Of a stretch of DNA of 42,763 nt, positions 40,808 to 42,763 are shown piece after piece; position 1 is the first letter of the stretch, and the number at the start of each line of letters is the position of its first letter. The translations under genes and the position numbers were made by a program. The stretch is from an uncultured Clostridia bacterium (lineage in GTDB: Bacteria > Bacillota > Clostridia > Oscillospirales > Acutalibacteraceae), in NCBI GenBank assembly GCA_945983355.1, contig CAMFSU010000050.1, positions 1 to 42,763 of the forward strand, written 5' to 3'. The notes below the pieces were generated by a model, which was not told the DNA's origin, ran no database searches, and was given only the letters and a program-made list of their open reading frames with translations.

Positions 40808-40836
40808 TTGAATTTTGCGAAAATTTATAGTATAAT
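40808..40836 (+). promoter_or_regulatory. Promoter for the substrate-binding lipoprotein
   Basis: TTGAAT (40808-40813), 17 bases, perfect TATAAT (40831-40836), about 30 bases before the ATG. It is divergent to the hydrogenase promoter. Confidence 0.8.
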
Positions 40837-40866
40837 TTCATTGTAAAACTTGAAAGGAATGCGAAA

Positions 40867-42345
40867 ATGAAGTCGATTATTAAAATCATTTCACTAATTT
40901 TAGCCATCATTTTGCTCTTGCCGCTTACCGCTTGCGATGATACAAATGATGCTTATATATATTTTCAGCTCGATGAAGTTCCTCGCACGCTTGACCCGCA
41001 AACCGCAAAGACAAATGTCGAGCTTATGCTAAGCCAAAATCTTTACGAAGGACTTATGCGTTTTGACAGTGACGGAAAGCTTGTTTGCGCTATTGCTCAA
41101 AGCTATGAAAAGCAAGGGCTCACCTATACTTTCAAACTTAATAAAAGGGCCGAATGGAAGAACGGTGAAAAAATTACTGCAAACGACTTTGTCTTTGCTT
41201 TCAATCGTGCTTTAAGTGCCGACACCGAAGCACCCTACGCTTCCCTGCTCTTTTCAATTAAAAACGCAAAAGAATTTTTGGCAGGCAAATCGACCGATTT
41301 GGGTGTTAAAGCTGTTGATGACCAAACCTTAAAAATCGAGCTTGAATACGATGATAAAAGCTTTTTAGAGATTTTAACCTATCCAATTTCAATGCCCTGT
41401 AACCGGCAGTTTTTCACCGAATGTAAGGGTAAATACGGGCTTGATACCGATTTTATTCTTTCAAACGGAAGTTATCGCCTTACAAAATGGGGCAAGGATA
41501 TTTTCGGAATACGCCTTTATAGAAGCAAGTATTATAAAGGTGGTTTTACCGCAAAAAACGCGGCTGTTTTCGTGTCTTTTGATGAAAAACTTTCCGCTGC
41601 CGAGGTGCTTATAAACGGCGATGCCGACATTGCTTTTGTATCTTCAAGCGATGCTACAAACCTTAAAAATCAACAGTTCGAAACCTCTGAAATTCACAAC
41701 ACCGTTTGGTTCTTAACCCTTTCTAACAACCTGCCACAGCCCATTAGAAAGGCATTTGCAATTTTGTCAAGCGGTGAGGTTTTTGGTAATAATTTAGGTT
41801 ATGGCAGCTCGGTTGCAAATTCAATTTTTCCACCCGATTTAAATGTCAAAACCGTAGCTACAGGCACTCTCCCCTACAACCTTGATGCCGCAAAGCAGCT
41901 ATATTCTGAAGCAATTGTTAAAATGGAAAATAAAAAGCTTCCTGCCGACATCAAGCTTTATTATTATGATAACGGCTTTTCGAAAAATATGGTGACATCC
42001 ATAGTTGGACATTGGCAAAATAATTTGGGTGCTTATATCAATATTGAATCAGTTTCTTCACCGGCACTTCTTACCGACCAACTGAAAAACCAAACCTATT
42101 ATATGTCAGTTTTCCCAATAACCGCGCAAAACCCATCGGTTACCGAATATCTTTCAAGCTTTGGCATTGACTATACAAACGGTGATTTGAGCGCAGTTCA
42201 GCTTGATATTTTGTCACAAAACAGCATTGTGCCGCTTGCCTTTGAAAGCCAAATAATTGCTTTTGACAATTTGCTTGAAAATGTTAATTACAAACATGGT
42301 GGCGGCGCTCTGGATTTTTCTTTTGTTATAAAAAATAACGACTAA
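40867..42345 (+). CDS. ABC transporter substrate-binding lipoprotein, family 5 (oligopeptide-binding, OppA-like)
   Basis: 492 residues. The signal peptide ends in the lipobox LTAC (cysteine at about 23), so the protein is lipid-anchored outside the membrane. The family 5 signature region is IYFQLDEVPRTLDPQTAKTNVELMLSQNLYEGLMRFD near residue 37, and the rest follows the extracellular solute-binding layout (YTFKLNKRAEWKNGEKITANDFVFAFNRAL). Peptides are the likely ligand. No permease or ATPase genes are next to it, so it may work with components encoded elsewhere. GAAAGGAAT precedes the ATG. Confidence 0.92.
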   Translation: MKSIIKIISLILAIILLLPLTACDDTNDAYIYFQLDEVPRTLDPQTAKTNVELMLSQNLYEGLMRFDSDGKLVCAIAQSYEKQGLTYTFKLNKRAEWKNGEKITANDFVFAFNRALSADTEAPYASLLFSIKNAKEFLAGKSTDLGVKAVDDQTLKIELEYDDKSFLEILTYPISMPCNRQFFTECKGKYGLDTDFILSNGSYRLTKWGKDIFGIRLYRSKYYKGGFTAKNAAVFVSFDEKLSAAEVLINGDADIAFVSSSDATNLKNQQFETSEIHNTVWFLTLSNNLPQPIRKAFAILSSGEVFGNNLGYGSSVANSIFPPDLNVKTVATGTLPYNLDAAKQLYSEAIVKMENKKLPADIKLYYYDNGFSKNMVTSIVGHWQNNLGAYINIESVSSPALLTDQLKNQTYYMSVFPITAQNPSVTEYLSSFGIDYTNGDLSAVQLDILSQNSIVPLAFESQIIAFDNLLENVNYKHGGGALDFSFVIKNND

Positions 42346-42351
42346 ACTTTA

Positions 42352-42384
42352 AAAGGACCGATTATATTCGGTCCTTTCTACTTT
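42352..42384 (+). terminator. Terminator of the substrate-binding protein gene
   Basis: 10-bp stem AAAGGACCGA / TCGGTCCTTT, TTATAT loop, then a T-rich tail. It begins 7 bases after the stop. The rest of the gap to 42479 is A/T-rich, with a TATAAT-like sequence near 42441 that could drive the tRNA region. Confidence 0.9.
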
Positions 42385-42479
42385 TTAAAAATAATTATAA
42401 ATTTATACAATCTGATATTGACAAAAACATTTTTTTAGGGTATAATCATTAGCGTTGCAAATTGAATTTATACTTTTAT

Positions 42480-42516
42480 CGAGGTGTCGCCCAGTTGGTA
42501 GGGCGCTAGTTTTGGG
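42480..42516 (+). pseudogene. 5' half of a tRNA-Pro gene (positions 1-37), interrupted
   Basis: These 37 bases are identical to the first 37 of the intact tRNA-Pro at 42659-42734, covering the 5' acceptor strand, the D-arm, the 5' anticodon stem and the anticodon TGG with the next base. The match then ends abruptly. The about 15 bases before the two copies are also similar. The matching 3' half of this copy (anticodon 3' stem, variable, T-arm, acceptor) is not found intact before the second copy. Confidence 0.85.
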
Positions 42517-42640
42517 TGAGGTTGCGAGCGCATCCTGTGGATGATACAGCGAGCATAACGAAGCGCAGCGGTCGACAAGTGAGATACGGCAGTATCGAGT
42601 CGTCGGGCACCGCAAGAGGGTTACCAAAACCTTAATTTCA
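42517..42640 (+). other. Structured insert after position 37 of the tRNA-Pro half
   Basis: Contains several self-complementary segments: CATCC-TGT-GGATG (42531-42543), GATAC-GGCA-GTATC (42583-42596) nested in CGAC/GTCG, TTGCG (42522-42526) with CGCAA (42611-42615), and the tRNA-derived GTTTTGG (42509-42515) with CCAAAAC (42624-42630). It is much more G/C-rich than the flanks. A TATCGAGTC segment and CACC near 42592-42611 loosely resemble a T-loop and 3' acceptor. No protein is supported. Confidence 0.6.
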
Positions 42641-42658
42641 ACAATTTGATATTTTTAT

Positions 42659-42734
42659 CGAGGTGTCGCCCAGTTGGTAGGGCGCTAGTTTTGGGAACTA
42701 GATGCCGCAGGTTCGAGTCCTGTCACCTCGACCA
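42659..42734 (+). tRNA. tRNA-Pro (anticodon UGG)
   Basis: 76 bases with a full cloverleaf: acceptor CGAGGTG / CACCTCG, D-stem GCCC / GGGC, anticodon stem CTAGT / ACTAG with loop TTTGGGA (anticodon TGG), T-arm GCAGG-TTCGAGT-CCTGT and an encoded 3' CCA. Reads UGG, so it decodes CCN proline codons. It is 142 bp after the tRNA half copy. Confidence 0.95.
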
Positions 42735-42763
42735 TATCGAGTGTTCATAACCAACCTGAGAGT

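Noticed and set aside
42403-42627. Minus-strand open frame over the tRNA-half insert
   Set aside because: It runs opposite to the tRNA half and structured insert, has no ribosome binding site and no recognisable protein features.
1-42763. CRISPR array, prophage or IS element
   Set aside because: No short regularly spaced direct repeats, transposase, integrase or phage structural genes were seen.

Overview
The window looks like a chromosomal stretch from an anaerobic, Gram-positive fermenter of the class Clostridia, most likely an Oscillospiraceae/Ruminococcaceae-type gut bacterium. The evidence is: AT-rich sequence with strong GGAGG-type ribosome binding sites and consensus sigma-A promoters; an NAD(P)-linked multi-subunit [FeFe] hydrogenase operon; flavin-dependent thymidylate synthase (ThyX); PcrA, MltG, YajC and TIGR04086 proteins in Firmicutes-like gene orders; the diaminopimelate pathway; and a large surface protein with a C-terminal sorting signal. 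The genus cannot be determined from the sequence alone. No phage, IS element or CRISPR array was seen.

Layout. 1-4431 (minus): a truncated membrane-anchored protein, a three-part fusion (family 2 glycosyltransferase, GtrA-like membrane domain, phosphodiester glycosidase domain) and a divergent PRPP synthetase. 4603-14190 (plus): thyX-tmk, a DJ-1/PfpI protein, mltG, a U32 peptidase-family tRNA-modification protein, a penicillin-binding protein, then alaS with its own consensus promoter, a HIT protein and a purine-type phosphoribosyltransferase. A bidirectional terminator ends this block. 14245-21543 (minus): a TetR-type regulator with a promoter and palindromic operator candidate, reading directly into a giant VWA/pilin-repeat cell-surface protein that is broken by one frameshift. 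21595-25414 (minus): maf, a DUF975-like membrane protein and pcrA. 25428-26080 (plus): a DivIVA-like coiled-coil protein. 26084-29213 (minus): the queA-tgt-yajC-TIGR04086 cluster for queuosine and Sec accessory functions. 29252-32425 (plus): asd-dapA-dapB for lysine/diaminopimelate synthesis, then a DUF378 protein. 32469-40758 (minus): a ten-gene hydrogenase operon in which HydA/HydB/NuoE-like catalytic subunits are interleaved with regulatory-looking genes (two DRTGG proteins, two GHKL ATPases, a PHP protein and a HydA-like Fe-S protein lacking the proton-relay cysteine). 40808-42377 (plus): an oligopeptide-binding lipoprotein. 42480-42734: half of a tRNA-Pro gene joined to a structured insert, then an intact tRNA-Pro(UGG).

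How the genes work together. ThyX makes dTMP and the overlapping Tmk phosphorylates it. MltG and the penicillin-binding protein act on peptidoglycan, whose crosslinking diamino acid in this type of bacterium comes from the Asd-DapA-DapB route. QueA and Tgt make queuosine in tRNA. The hydrogenase disposes of reductant from fermentation, and its embedded signalling-type genes suggest redox or H2 sensing linked to the enzyme.

The most interesting points are: the hydrogenase operon with its embedded sensory module; the tRNA-Pro half gene carrying a structured insert exactly after position 37; the TetR/palindrome/giant adhesin unit with a two-fold A-B-C higher-order repeat and a VPQTN sorting motif; dapA with ACG where the start codon should be; two genes whose ribosome binding site lies inside the 3' arm of a terminator hairpin; and a duplicated queA 3' end around a small repeat-like insert. 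Assignments are from motif recognition by eye; no database search was run.
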